Both the position numbers and the translations under genes were made by a program. The notes under the pieces were generated by a model. The model was not told the DNA's origin. It did not search any database and saw nothing but the letters and a program-made list of their open reading frames with translations. Source: a bacterium (GTDB taxonomy: Bacteria; Cyanobacteriota; Vampirovibrionia; Gastranaerophilales; Gastranaerophilaceae). From it: a stretch of 64,000 bases of DNA. Within the stretch, counting starts at the first letter, position 1. Every line of letters begins with the position of its first letter. Of the stretch, positions 38,833-46,582 are shown piece after piece. The DNA lies in contig JAKSUQ010000001.1 in NCBI GenBank assembly GCA_024408855.1, positions 62,001 through 126,000 of the forward strand, in the 5' to 3' direction.

Positions 38833-38860
38833 CAAAAAAAAGAGATTCTGGCGAATCTCT
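38833..38860 (-). terminator. Terminator of the RHH gene
   Basis: On the minus strand the stem AGAGATTC / GAATCTCT (38860-38841) has a 4-base loop and is followed by TTTTTTT (38840-38834). It lies about 120 bases downstream of the RHH gene's stop. Confidence 0.8.
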
Positions 38861-38979
38861 TAATGTAATCCGTTAACATCACTGCTAACAGATTCCTCGT
38901 GTTTTCAGAGAGAGAGAGTATATTATCCTCGTGTTTTAAACTTTTTCCTATCCTTATGTATCCCTAATCCCCAGCTCGC

Positions 38980-39168
38980 TTAACTTAGCAGTGCCTCTAA
39001 GAGCTTTGCATTTTTGTCAGCTAAACCGTTTCTTCTTCTTTGATTCTTTGTAATATAAGCTCGAAGAGCTTCTCTAATCAATTCTGAGCGTGATCTGCTT
39101 TCTTCGTCAGCGACTTCATCAATTTTGCCAAGAAAACTTTCCGGCATTGAAATAAGAACTCTTGCCAT
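38980..39168 (-). CDS. Ribbon-helix-helix (CopG/Arc-type) transcriptional regulator
   Basis: A 62-residue protein with an RHH fold: strand ARVLISMPES, then helix SRSELIREALRAYITKNQRRR. The C-terminal 15 residues are extra. Such proteins dimerise and bind DNA through the strand. AAGGAG lies six bases before the ATG. It stands alone, without an antitoxin-like or toxin partner, and has a shared promoter element 33 bases upstream. It could be a regulator within or over that set. Confidence 0.82.
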   Translation of the reverse strand: MARVLISMPESFLGKIDEVADEESRSRSELIREALRAYITKNQRRRNGLADKNAKLLEALLS

Positions 39169-39200
39169 AATTTGCTCCTTTATATTAATTTGTATCCCTT

Positions 39201-39277
39201 TTGTTATCCTGTATATATATAAAGTATTTTTTCTGTAATAAATTGCTTATAGTTTTATAAATATTAAGAAATATTAA
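39201..39277 (-). promoter_or_regulatory. Shared orphan-gene promoter element, copy 2
   Basis: Read on the minus strand: TTAATA twice with 10-bp period (39277-39262), then GCAATTTATTA (39246-39236), then AAATACTTTATATATATAC (39230-39212) with AGGATAACA. The ATG is at 39168. The distance between repeat and TACTTT is about 35 bases, as in copies 4 and 5. Confidence 0.6.
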
Positions 39278-39342
39278 GAAAGACGATATCCGAGGATTTC
39301 TTAATATGTCCATATTTATTGGTTTACAAACACTTTTGTATT

Positions 39343-40584
39343 TTACAGGTTTATTGGCTTACAGATATCTTTTCGATAACGCTTTCCGTTGAAGTCGATT
39401 TTCTCAACGGCTTGATATGCGTATTTTGTAGCGGTAGCTACTGTTGAAGCAACTGAGCTTAATGCAATAACCGGACCGTTATTTGCTTCAAATTCTAAAT
39501 ATTTATTTTTTATGGCGTTATTATAATATGTTGGAATAATATTGTCATCAATGTTATCAATGCCGGTAATAATATTTTCGGCATTATCAGAGTTTCTGCA
39601 ATTCAGAACTATTGTTGTAGAATAAAGATTTTTTTGAGGAATGTAGTCATAGTCATCACTAAAAGAACCTATAATACAAGAATTAAATAATCCATATAAA
39701 TCCAAATCCAAATTAGCAAGGAGACCGGCGCAATCATAATCTTGCATAAAATGGGTATATCCCAATATTTTGATATGTTCGTCTGAAGTAAGAACTCCGT
39801 CTATGCCAATAATTCCGGTATAAGGATTGTTTTCGCTTTCTAAATATTGCAATGTAGGATAAATAACTTTATTCATTATGTATTTTTCATTTTGAAAAGA
39901 TAATTTATAATTAGGCGAGCAGGCTCCCATTCCGCTTGTTAATTGTCCACCGTTACCTTCTAATGAATGTTTATAATTTATAGTTGAACCTAACGGCAAA
40001 GCCTTATAACCGTCTGTTATAGCATAAAATGTAAAATACGAACCATCAATATAATCTTCTATAATAATTTTTGAGTTTTTATCTGTATAAATTGCTTCTA
40101 AAGTGTTCTTTGCATTATGAAATGATGTAAAGATTAATGCAGGAGTTGTATTTGTTGTTTTAATAACAAATGGGTCAGACAAATTCTTTATGTAATCATT
40201 AATCATTGATTGTTTTTCAAAAATGCCGAATCTTGGTGTCGGAATTTTTAATTTGTATAACAGTTTTTTTGCGTAGGCTTTATCAAAAATTAGTTTTGAA
40301 CCGTTGTTAATTGGTGCAAAAACCGAAAAGCCGTTGTCCATAAGCGTTTTAGGAATATTCGTATTGTACGACATATTTGAAACCGGTATTGTCATATCAA
40401 TATTATTTTCCATTACATAGTCAATAATTTCGGCACAATTAGTATCTCTGATATCTAAACAGGTCGCAAACTCTCTAATACCGTCATTACCCGGGGCAAC
40501 AAAAACTTCATTTTTTTCGGAAAGTTTTTTAGCTAAAGCATACTCTTTTGCGGAATTTCCAAGTATAAGTATTTTTTTCTTCAT
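39343..40584 (-). CDS. PurD-like ATP-grasp protein, probably without GAR synthetase activity
   Basis: A 413-residue protein clearly related to phosphoribosylamine-glycine ligase: ILILGNSAKEYALAKKL with VFVAPGNDGI at the N terminus, a TPRFGIF segment, GGQLTSGMGACSPN (family GPNTGGMGAYSP), and a C-terminal beta-barrel-like domain. However, the ATP-grasp lysine/glycine loop (usually VKADGLAAGKGV) reads VIKTTNTTPALIF, and the Mg-binding EFN.RFGDPE reads GYTHFMQDYDC. Two key acidic or amide ligands are thus missing. Either a paralogue with a new substrate or a non-catalytic protein. No pur gene is beside it. Confidence 0.75.
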   Translation of the reverse strand: MKKKILILGNSAKEYALAKKLSEKNEVFVAPGNDGIREFATCLDIRDTNCAEIIDYVMENNIDMTIPVSNMSYNTNIPKTLMDNGFSVFAPINNGSKLIFDKAYAKKLLYKLKIPTPRFGIFEKQSMINDYIKNLSDPFVIKTTNTTPALIFTSFHNAKNTLEAIYTDKNSKIIIEDYIDGSYFTFYAITDGYKALPLGSTINYKHSLEGNGGQLTSGMGACSPNYKLSFQNEKYIMNKVIYPTLQYLESENNPYTGIIGIDGVLTSDEHIKILGYTHFMQDYDCAGLLANLDLDLYGLFNSCIIGSFSDDYDYIPQKNLYSTTIVLNCRNSDNAENIITGIDNIDDNIIPTYYNNAIKNKYLEFEANNGPVIALSSVASTVATATKYAYQAVEKIDFNGKRYRKDICKPINL

Positions 40585-40655
40585 TTTTAGAGTATATCAT
40601 AAAATCTGAATGAAGTGTTAATTGAAAAATGGTTTTTTGTAGTTTTATTAGCAAA

Positions 40656-40669
40656 TTTTTTTTTTTTTT
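40656..40669 (+). repeat. Poly-T tract, 14 bases
   Basis: Fourteen T in a row between the divergent PurD-like gene and the gene at 40713. It may act as an A-tract/UP element for the minus-strand gene or be a phase-variable length site; neither is shown. Confidence 0.5.
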
Positions 40670-40712
40670 ATTGTTTTTGTAATAATTGACTGACTGAAAA
40701 AGGAGAAATTTA

Positions 40713-41306
40713 ATGAATGTAAATGGTGCTGATAATACGAGCTTTAAAGCGTATTTAAAGATCGATCAAAATTTGGTTAATCCAAAAAATTTGCAACGAT
40801 TAGAACATGTGCAAGAACTATTTAAAAAACAAACGAAACGTTACCCCAATGATGCATTTGTATTTGATAAGCATATCCCATGGTGGACTGTAAGGGATAA
40901 ATCTGTGGATCGTTTAATGGATGTTTTTAAGATAATCCCTTGTATAACAGATACATTTGACAATCTTTGTGAAAATTTTAATGACAAAGATATTGCAACG
41001 TACATGAGTGATGTTTTTAAATGGCATATTTTCGGATATGATAAAATAAAAGAATCCGGTGGTGTCATAAATCGGTTGAATGACAATTTGTTATACGAAG
41101 AGGGGATGATTAATGAATTATATGCACCTGCCCCTGAACTTTTGAAAGATTACAAAGCTGATAAGAAAGCCTATAATATTGAGCTACATAAGTTGCGTGA
41201 TAAACAGGAAGCTGGAGCTCAGGCTTTGTTGGATAAATATTCATCTGATAAGGGTTACTCACTGCTTGATTTTGAGCATGAGCCTATCTTTGATTACAGA
41301 GCATAA
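40713..41306 (+). CDS. Hypothetical protein with FKAYLK N-terminal motif
   Basis: A 197-residue soluble protein I do not recognise. Near its start is the short motif SFKAYLK, similar to AFRGIYK in the protein at 59145-59507 and YTGIYK in the mini-ORF at 62931. The remainder is hydrophilic and mostly helical, with a C-terminal basic/acidic helix (DYKADKKAYNIELHKLRDKQE). AAGGAG is before the ATG. A terminator follows. Confidence 0.65.
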   Translation: MNVNGADNTSFKAYLKIDQNLVNPKNLQRLEHVQELFKKQTKRYPNDAFVFDKHIPWWTVRDKSVDRLMDVFKIIPCITDTFDNLCENFNDKDIATYMSDVFKWHIFGYDKIKESGGVINRLNDNLLYEEGMINELYAPAPELLKDYKADKKAYNIELHKLRDKQEAGAQALLDKYSSDKGYSLLDFEHEPIFDYRA

Positions 41307-41331
41307 TTATTGAATAATAAATACTAATAAA

Positions 41332-41366
41332 AACTAACTCAACCTAATTAATGGGTTAGTTTTTTA
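41332..41366 (+). terminator. Terminator after the gene at 40713
   Basis: Stem AACTAAC (41332-41338) and GTTAGTT (41355-41361) with a 16-base loop, running into TTTTTTATTT. Confidence 0.65.
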
Positions 41367-41471
41367 TTTAATTAGTTTATCTTGTTAATTTTTGTTAAAT
41401 ATTTTTTGTTTTTAGGCAAAAACTTGTGCGAATCCGTTTTATAATAAATACAATTAGTGTGGAGGTAATAT

Positions 41472-42104
41472 ATGGGTTTAGAAATTAACGGTCAGACCGG
41501 AATATATGACGGAGTAATCGCTGACGAGTCAGTCAGATATGGCAGAAATTCAGTTGAAAATCATATAGATTATTTGGAAAAGCCTTTAAAGAAAAGTGCT
41601 TATGCTCCTGCTCCGATATTAGATTTTTCCGGCACCGCTAATGCAACTGAGAACAATATTAAAAAGTTAGGTTTGTATATAAAAGATAATGCTAAGTATT
41701 TAGATACAATTCCTGAAGAACATTATAAGTACAGGTATATGCCAAAACAAGAAAGCCAAGGAATTATAAATAAAAAAGCTCTTATCGGGGCAGCGTATGA
41801 AGAAATGCTTGCAAAAGAAATGAGTGTAAAAGATTTTGAACAAAGATTTCTCATTTCAGATGATATGACTGCAAAACCTATTGATATAAATAATGATGGC
41901 AAAATTACAAATAACGAGTATGCTGCAACAATTCTCGCTGCCGATATATATAGTAAAGAAACTCCTGATATAAATGGTGCAGATGGGGTTATAAATTCAA
42001 AAGGTTTAAATACCGTTTTGGAATATTCCAGAAAAAGCAGGGCGGAAGCAGCTACCAAGCTGTATTCAGAAATTTTTTCAAGATATAAATTAGATGAAGA
42101 ATAA
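41472..42104 (+). CDS. Hypothetical protein with EF-hand loop
   Basis: A 210-residue protein of no recognised family. Residues 138-149 form a canonical EF-hand loop, DINNDGKITNNE, with Asp, Asn, Asp at 1, 3, 5, Gly at 6, Ile at 8 and Glu at 12. A second loop-like DINGADGVINSKG is found about 30 residues later. No signal peptide or membrane helix is seen. GGAGG lies before the ATG and TATAAT at 41440-41445. Confidence 0.68.
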   Translation: MGLEINGQTGIYDGVIADESVRYGRNSVENHIDYLEKPLKKSAYAPAPILDFSGTANATENNIKKLGLYIKDNAKYLDTIPEEHYKYRYMPKQESQGIINKKALIGAAYEEMLAKEMSVKDFEQRFLISDDMTAKPIDINNDGKITNNEYAATILAADIYSKETPDINGADGVINSKGLNTVLEYSRKSRAEAATKLYSEIFSRYKLDEE

Positions 42105-42132
42105 GATATTTTTGTAAAAGTTATCAGTTAAT

Positions 42133-42161
42133 TTGAAATGGTATGAAAGACGTGCTATAAT
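42133..42161 (+). promoter_or_regulatory. Strong sigma-70-type promoter before the TSCPD gene
   Basis: TTGAAA (42133-42138), 17 bases, then TATAAT (42156-42161), with TG one base before the latter (extended -10). It lies 27 bases before the ATG. Confidence 0.8.
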
Positions 42162-42188
42162 GTTTTAGCAGACAGTGAGGTGAGTATT

Positions 42189-42491
42189 ATGGCTAATATT
42201 GAACTTAAAACGGAAAGCGGAATTGATTTTTTGCAAATTATGCCTGAGGGTGTTTGCAGTAAATTAATGCAGTTAAAAATAAAGAACGATATAATTATTG
42301 ATGTTGAATTTATTGGAGGCTGTTCCGGAAATTTAGGCGGAATAAAGTCTTTAATATTGGGACTTAATGTAAATGAGGTTGCTCAAAAACTTATGAATAT
42401 TCTATGTGGAAGTAAGGGCACCAGTTGTCCTGACCAATTAGCAAAAGGATTGTATTCCTATATAACATCAAAACAGGCAGTGCACAGTTAA
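42189..42491 (+). CDS. TSCPD-domain protein
   Basis: A 100-residue protein with the TSCPD motif (GTSCPDQLAKGL) and the EFIGGCSGNLGGIKSLILGL segment of TIGR03905. The family is unknown in function; the domain also occurs at the end of some ribonucleotide reductases. Start ATG 42189 is eight bases after GTGAGG; an in-frame GTG at 42180 lacks a ribosome site. Eleven bases later begins the isocitrate dehydrogenase gene. Confidence 0.82.
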   Translation: MANIELKTESGIDFLQIMPEGVCSKLMQLKIKNDIIIDVEFIGGCSGNLGGIKSLILGLNVNEVAQKLMNILCGSKGTSCPDQLAKGLYSYITSKQAVHS

Positions 42492-42501
42492 AAGGATAAT
42501 T

Positions 42502-43494
42502 ATGAGATCAATAACCTTGATAATGGGTGATGGTATAGCTCCGGAAATTTCTGAAGCAGTTATGAAAATTGTTGACAATTCCGGATTAAAAATAAACTGG
42601 GATATTCAAACTGCAGGTGCAGATTTGATTGAAACAGAAGGCACTCCGCTTCCGAAAAGGGTATTAGAGTCGGTAATAAAAAATAAAATTGCTTTGAAAT
42701 CTCCGGTTACAACACCAATTGGCAAAGGTTTTCGTTCTGTAAATGTTCAATTAAGAAAAGAGCTTGATTTGTATGCGAATTCACGTCCGTGTTGTAGTTT
42801 TCCGAGTATAAAAACCCCATACGATAAGGTTGATATAGTTGTAGTAAGGGAAAATACAGAGGACTTATATGCCGGTATAGAAAGACAAGTGGATGAAAAT
42901 ACGGCTGAAAGTATTAAAATTATTACAAGAGATGCTTCAATAAGGATTGCTGAATTTGCTTTTGATTATGCTGTAAGAAATAATAGAAAAGAAGTTTGTG
43001 CTGTAACAAAAGCTAATATTTGTAAGCTCTCTGACGGTTTGTTTTTGAATTGTGCAAGAGAGGTCGCAGATAAGTATTCTGATATCCAATTTAGAGAAAT
43101 ACTTGTGGATAATTGTTGTATGCAGCTTGTGCAAAATCCGAATCAATTTGATGTTCTTTTGTTACCGAATTTGTATGGTGATATAGTTTCTGATTTATGT
43201 GCTGGGCTTGTCGGTGGGCTTGGTATCGCTCAGGGAGCTAATATAGGCAAAGATTATGCTGTTTTTGAGCCTGTTCACGGCTCGGCACCGGATATTGCTG
43301 GAAAAAATCTTGCTAATCCTACTGCAATGCTCCTTTCGGCAACAGAAATGTTGAATTATATTGGTGAAAAAGAACATGCAATTAGAATTAAAAATGCGAT
43401 ATTAAAGACTTTTGCAGATAATATAAAAACAAAAGATTTGGGCGGACAAAGCTCTTGTTCAGAATTTACTGATGCAATAATAGAAAGATTGTAA
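42502..43494 (+). CDS. NAD-type isocitrate dehydrogenase (or isopropylmalate-family dehydrogenase)
   Basis: A 330-residue beta-decarboxylating dehydrogenase. Substrate loop GKGFRSVNVQLRKELDLYANSRP with RENTEDLYAGIE is typical of NAD-dependent isocitrate dehydrogenases of the IDH3 type, rather than LeuB. Metal ligands are in LYGDIVSDLCAG, and the cofactor loop is EPVHGSAPDIAGKNLANP. It is short compared with NADP-IDH (about 415). Homoisocitrate dehydrogenase is an alternative. It is in an operon with the TSCPD gene and suggests a partial oxidative TCA branch for 2-oxoglutarate. Confidence 0.85.
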   Translation: MRSITLIMGDGIAPEISEAVMKIVDNSGLKINWDIQTAGADLIETEGTPLPKRVLESVIKNKIALKSPVTTPIGKGFRSVNVQLRKELDLYANSRPCCSFPSIKTPYDKVDIVVVRENTEDLYAGIERQVDENTAESIKIITRDASIRIAEFAFDYAVRNNRKEVCAVTKANICKLSDGLFLNCAREVADKYSDIQFREILVDNCCMQLVQNPNQFDVLLLPNLYGDIVSDLCAGLVGGLGIAQGANIGKDYAVFEPVHGSAPDIAGKNLANPTAMLLSATEMLNYIGEKEHAIRIKNAILKTFADNIKTKDLGGQSSCSEFTDAIIERL

Positions 43495-43525
43495 GAAATA
43501 ATTTTTGTTGTATACTGAAATTGTT

Positions 43526-43598
43526 GCCGATATAGCTCAGTTGGTAGAGCAACTCATTCGTAATGAGTAGGTCGTCGGTTCAAGTCCGACTATCGGCT
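43526..43598 (+). tRNA. tRNA-Thr (anticodon CGT)
   Basis: A complete 73-base cloverleaf without encoded CCA: acceptor GCCGATA pairs with TATCGGC (43591-43597), discriminator T at 43598; D-arm with AGCTCAGTTGGTAGAGC; anticodon stem CTCA/TGAG with loop TTCGTAA, anticodon CGT at 43559-43561; T-arm GTCGG-TTCAAGT-CCGAC. It reads ACG codons. Confidence 0.96.
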
Positions 43599-43681
43599 TT
43601 TGTTAAAAAGTTTTTTGCTATTATATAAAGTTTTTAAATTATTATTGAAACGAGTTTGAATATAGATTGAAGTAGTTCTGC

Positions 43682-43751
43682 TAAGTTGGTATATGTGTAG
43701 AGTTTTGTCGTCTCTCTTTTATCTTATCCAACTTAAAAGTGTGAGAGCGAC
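43682..43751 (+). ncRNA. Possible H-type pseudoknot RNA
   Basis: Two interleaved inverted repeats: TAAGTTGG (43682-43689) with CCAACTTA (43728-43735), and GTCG-T-CTCTC (43707-43716) with GAGAGCGAC (43743-43751), where one T is bulged. The order A-B-A'-B' would make a pseudoknot with two stems of 8 and 9 bp. It lies in the 253-base gap after the tRNA and about 100 bases before the 40-codon gene; it may be a leader or an independent RNA. There is no further supporting evidence. Confidence 0.35.
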
Positions 43752-43851
43752 GGAAGATGATTGAATTGAATTAGCGAGATTAATTTTTATTGTTACAAAA
43801 CTTGAAAAGTTATTGTTGTTCATGTTAAACTATGTATGCACAGGAGGATTT

Positions 43852-43974
43852 ATGCACGAGTATGTTTTTAAAATGAAAAAGGGTGAGATTGAAATTGAGC
43901 TTAAATCTGATGATTTGGAGTTTGTAGAAGAACAACTTAACAAATGGAGAGAGGAACTTCTTCAACAAGATTAA
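43852..43974 (+). CDS. 40-residue protein, paralogue of the next gene's N-terminal domain
   Basis: A 40-codon gene too short for standard calling. It has a very good ribosome site (CAGGAGG) and ATG. Its product (start MHEYVFKMKKGEIEIELK) aligns without gaps of note to the first 40 residues of the protein at 43989: shared Y.F..KKG, EL, a D-D/E patch, Q, W and RE. So it seems to be a stand-alone copy of that domain. Function unknown. It is 14 bases before the longer gene. Confidence 0.7.
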   Translation: MHEYVFKMKKGEIEIELKSDDLEFVEEQLNKWREELLQQD

Positions 43975-43988
43975 CGGGTTTTTAAGGG

Positions 43989-44771
43989 ATGTCGATTTAT
44001 TCATTTATTATAAAAAAGGGGCAATATAGATTAGAACTTAATACGACAGACAAAGAGCTTTTGTCTGCTCAGTTTGAAATGTGGGTAAGAGAAGCAGGTG
44101 AGTACAGCAGACAAAAGAAAATAAGAGATTGTAAAAATGTTGTAAATGCTCAAATAAATGCTGAAGAAAAAATTACACAAAAAAATATTGATAAGCATAT
44201 TAGTGAATTTGAGAAAAACAATATTTCAAGCCAATCTCAATCTCAACATGAAACCAAGCCGGAAAAGAAAATTCCGGAATCGAAGAAAAATTCTGAGGTT
44301 GTAGATAAAAGTTTGGACATATTCTATGCTCCGCCTCAAGAAGCGCAAGAGCAAGAATTTGATTCTCAATCTGAAACGGTTTCAGAACATACAAGCACTG
44401 GAGTCTTTGATAATATTTTAGAGAAATCCATGTCAAATCCGCAAATGGAATTGTCATTTAAACCGAGTCCGTCTATAAAAAAAGACAACTCTTTCTTGAA
44501 TTATATAAATAGTCGAAAAATCGAGAAGAAAATAGACTATCTTTTGCTTACTGCATACTATTTCTCTCAATTTGAACAAAAACCACGATTTACACTTAAA
44601 CAGCTAAATTCAAAATTAATGCAAAATATTGCTGTAATAGTTGATCATAGTGTTTTACAAGAAGCTATTAACAGAGATTATATAGAATGTTTACCTGATT
44701 TGACAGGATTAGTCGGTGCAAGTGAATACAGATTGACTGCTTATGGCGAAAAAACTTTACTTGATGCCTAA
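43989..44771 (+). CDS. Hypothetical protein with wHTH-like C-terminal domain
   Basis: A 260-residue protein. Residues 1-40 (IYSFIIKKGQYRLELN and following) are homologous to the preceding 40-residue protein. Residues about 60-150 are charged low-complexity, rich in Gln, Glu, Ser and Lys. Residues about 165-260 (KIEKKIDYLLLTAYYFSQFEQKPRFTLKQLNSKLMQN) fit a winged-helix-like segment with a final hairpin (SEYRLTAYGEKTL). The start has TAAGGG immediately before ATG, closer than ideal. The end overlaps the convergent pncC by 15 bases. Confidence 0.6.
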   Translation: MSIYSFIIKKGQYRLELNTTDKELLSAQFEMWVREAGEYSRQKKIRDCKNVVNAQINAEEKITQKNIDKHISEFEKNNISSQSQSQHETKPEKKIPESKKNSEVVDKSLDIFYAPPQEAQEQEFDSQSETVSEHTSTGVFDNILEKSMSNPQMELSFKPSPSIKKDNSFLNYINSRKIEKKIDYLLLTAYYFSQFEQKPRFTLKQLNSKLMQNIAVIVDHSVLQEAINRDYIECLPDLTGLVGASEYRLTAYGEKTLLDA

Positions 44772-45236
44772 AAATTCAACTAAGTTTTTTAAAACCTCTT
44801 TTGTAAATTCTTCTTTCATTTGAATCCGTTCAATGTTAGGATTTTTAATTACTTTATAAATTTGGAATTTATTTTTGGTATAAATTGCTGAATACATCAA
44901 TCCTACCGGTTTATCTATGCTTCCTCCTGTCGGCCCAGCTATTCCTGTTGTGGATATGCATATATCTGAGTCAGTTAATTCATGCAAACCTTTTGCCATC
45001 TGAAAAGCACATTCTTCACTAACAGCACCGACTGTATCTAAAACTTTTTTATCAACATTTAATAATTTCATTTTTGCATAATTTGAATATGTAACTAAAT
45101 TAAGTCCTATATAAGCTGAACTTCCGGAAATGTCCGTGAATTTTGAACTTAATAACCCACCTGTGCAGGACTCGGTTGTTGATAGTTTTAATTTGTTATC
45201 GATAAGATATTTACTAATTTTATTAAGATTATCCAT
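44757..45236 (-). CDS. pncC: Nicotinamide-nucleotide amidase (CinA C-terminal domain)
   Basis: A 159-residue stand-alone CinA C-terminal domain, which deamidates nicotinamide mononucleotide to nicotinate mononucleotide. Signatures are STTESCTGGLLSSKFTDI, GAVSEECAFQMAKGL and STTGIAGPTGGS. The N-terminal CinA domain is absent. The ATG overlaps by one base the stop of the upstream gene, so translation is likely coupled. Confidence 0.9.
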   Translation of the reverse strand: MDNLNKISKYLIDNKLKLSTTESCTGGLLSSKFTDISGSSAYIGLNLVTYSNYAKMKLLNVDKKVLDTVGAVSEECAFQMAKGLHELTDSDICISTTGIAGPTGGSIDKPVGLMYSAIYTKNKFQIYKVIKNPNIERIQMKEEFTKEVLKNLVEFLGIK

Positions 45237-45841
45237 TAATAAGTAGTCCTCTTCAAAATTATTTTTGAAAGGCCGTCATATAGATTGTGCTTGTACCACA
45301 CACCTTTGAATGTGCCGTTCGGATTAAAAAGATATTGCGTATCTTTTGATACATAATAAATTGCACTTACCGGCTCTCCATTTGTTCTGTATTGATAAGC
45401 ATAATAAGGATACTCCGGATATTCTCCTATAATGAAATCAACATATCTGAGTTTACCTAATGCATCATAATAAAATAATTTTTTTGTATCCTTTTTGTCC
45501 TGTAAACCGTACATATAAAGATAGGTTTTATTTTTGTAATAAAAGGCAGAAATGTTATAGCCTTTATATTCCTTGTGTCCGGCGGATGCTGCCATATAGT
45601 GTTCCTTGTGAAGTTTATCTTTTAGTTTGTCTTTTAAAACTGATTTTAAGTCTTGTTCTTTTGTCATATCTTTAGAAAACATGATGTCATGAATTTCGCT
45701 TATAATAGCTTCTTTTTCAACTTGAGTTTTATTAATCCAATCATATTGTATGTCCGCTATATAAATGTCGTTGTAATTCGCATTAGCTGTAAGCTGGGTT
45801 AATAAAAAAAACAAACATAAAATTTTTATAAATTTAATCAT
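45236..45841 (-). CDS. Exported hypothetical protein
   Basis: A 201-residue protein with a signal peptide (MIKFIKILCLFFLLTQLTANA). The rest is rich in Tyr (for example ISAFYYKNKTYLYMYGLQDK and YPEYPYYAYQYRTNGEPV) with repeated beta strands, resembling MORN-like or lipid-transfer-like beta proteins without a clear match. I chose ATG 45841, five bases after GTGAGG, instead of a longer frame. First gene of a pair with pncC. Confidence 0.7.
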   Translation of the reverse strand: MIKFIKILCLFFLLTQLTANANYNDIYIADIQYDWINKTQVEKEAIISEIHDIMFSKDMTKEQDLKSVLKDKLKDKLHKEHYMAASAGHKEYKGYNISAFYYKNKTYLYMYGLQDKKDTKKLFYYDALGKLRYVDFIIGEYPEYPYYAYQYRTNGEPVSAIYYVSKDTQYLFNPNGTFKGVWYKHNLYDGLSKIILKRTTY

Positions 45842-45886
45842 ACATACCTCACAAATGTAGTATACCACATTTTGATAAATTTATTG

Positions 45887-45899
45887 TATAATTGTTTTA
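45887..45899 (+). promoter_or_regulatory. TATAAT box placed for a leaderless start
   Basis: A perfect TATAAT (45887-45892) ends six bases before the ATG at 45899, the same geometry as at 16719-16731, and again there is no Shine-Dalgarno. The message of the DUF374 operon may start at its AUG. Confidence 0.5.
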
Positions 45900-46582
45900 T
45901 GGTAAGATTGATTAATCATAATAATATAGATAAGGTTACAGATTTAATATGCTCTATGTTTAGAATACAACAGTATTTTACACATATAACAAATGTAGAT
46001 TATCCTGAGAGTGAGCCTTGTATATATGCCATGTGGCATGCTCATCAATGTTGCATATATGGATTGCCTAACAGAGAAAGAACTAATGTTATGATAAGCA
46101 ATTCTCTGGATGGACGTTTGATTGCAGATGTCATTCATAAACTTTTTCATATTAAAACTGTAAGAGGGTCAATCGGACATAAAGGAGCTATTCAAGCAAC
46201 AAAAAAGATGATTGATGCCTTAAAGGATGGGGAATGTGGAGCAATTATGGTAGACGGACCGAGAGGTCCCGTAAAGAAAGTTAAAAAAGGAATAATTAAG
46301 ATAGCAAAACTTTCAGGTGTACCTATTGTTCCGGTAACTTGGTATTCTAACAATTTTAATTTCGTAAAATTCCCGACTTGGGATAAATTTGAATTTCCGA
46401 TTTTGGATGTCAGATTAATAAATCTTTACGGAAAACCTATTTATGTAGCACCGGACGGTGATGAAAAAGCTGATGAAAAAGCTCGTATAGAGTTAGAAGC
46501 AAGTTTAAATAATTTGGATGGAATAGTTGAACGTAAGTATAATGAAACTTACAGGTTTGGATTATGGAAAGTAAAAAAATAA
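45899..46582 (+). CDS. DUF374 lysophospholipid-acyltransferase-family protein
   Basis: A 227-residue protein of the DUF374 LPLAT superfamily. The HX4D-like part is in AMWHAHQCCIYGLP..NVMISNSLDGRLI, and the substrate motif is MVDGPRGPVKKVKKGIIKIAKLSGVPIVPVTW. In Gram-negatives such proteins sit in lipid A/LPS loci and probably transfer acyl groups. The start ATG 45899 lacks a ribosome site. It overlaps the nitrilase gene by 19 bases and heads a run of four genes. Confidence 0.82.
   Translation: MVRLINHNNIDKVTDLICSMFRIQQYFTHITNVDYPESEPCIYAMWHAHQCCIYGLPNRERTNVMISNSLDGRLIADVIHKLFHIKTVRGSIGHKGAIQATKKMIDALKDGECGAIMVDGPRGPVKKVKKGIIKIAKLSGVPIVPVTWYSNNFNFVKFPTWDKFEFPILDVRLINLYGKPIYVAPDGDEKADEKARIELEASLNNLDGIVERKYNETYRFGLWKVKK

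Noticed and set aside
38980-39168. RHH gene as an antitoxin
   Set aside because: No small toxin gene is adjacent on either side; the next genes are an MFS carrier and a PurD-like protein.
39262-39281. ATATTAAGAA tandem repeat as a microsatellite
   Set aside because: Only two copies; its place and 10-bp period agree better with the regulatory direct repeats of the other shared elements.
41386-41403. TTAATTTTTGTTAAA as another copy of the TTTACA/TTAACA repeat
   Set aside because: It is on the opposite strand to the gene it would serve and differs by an insertion, so I did not count it.
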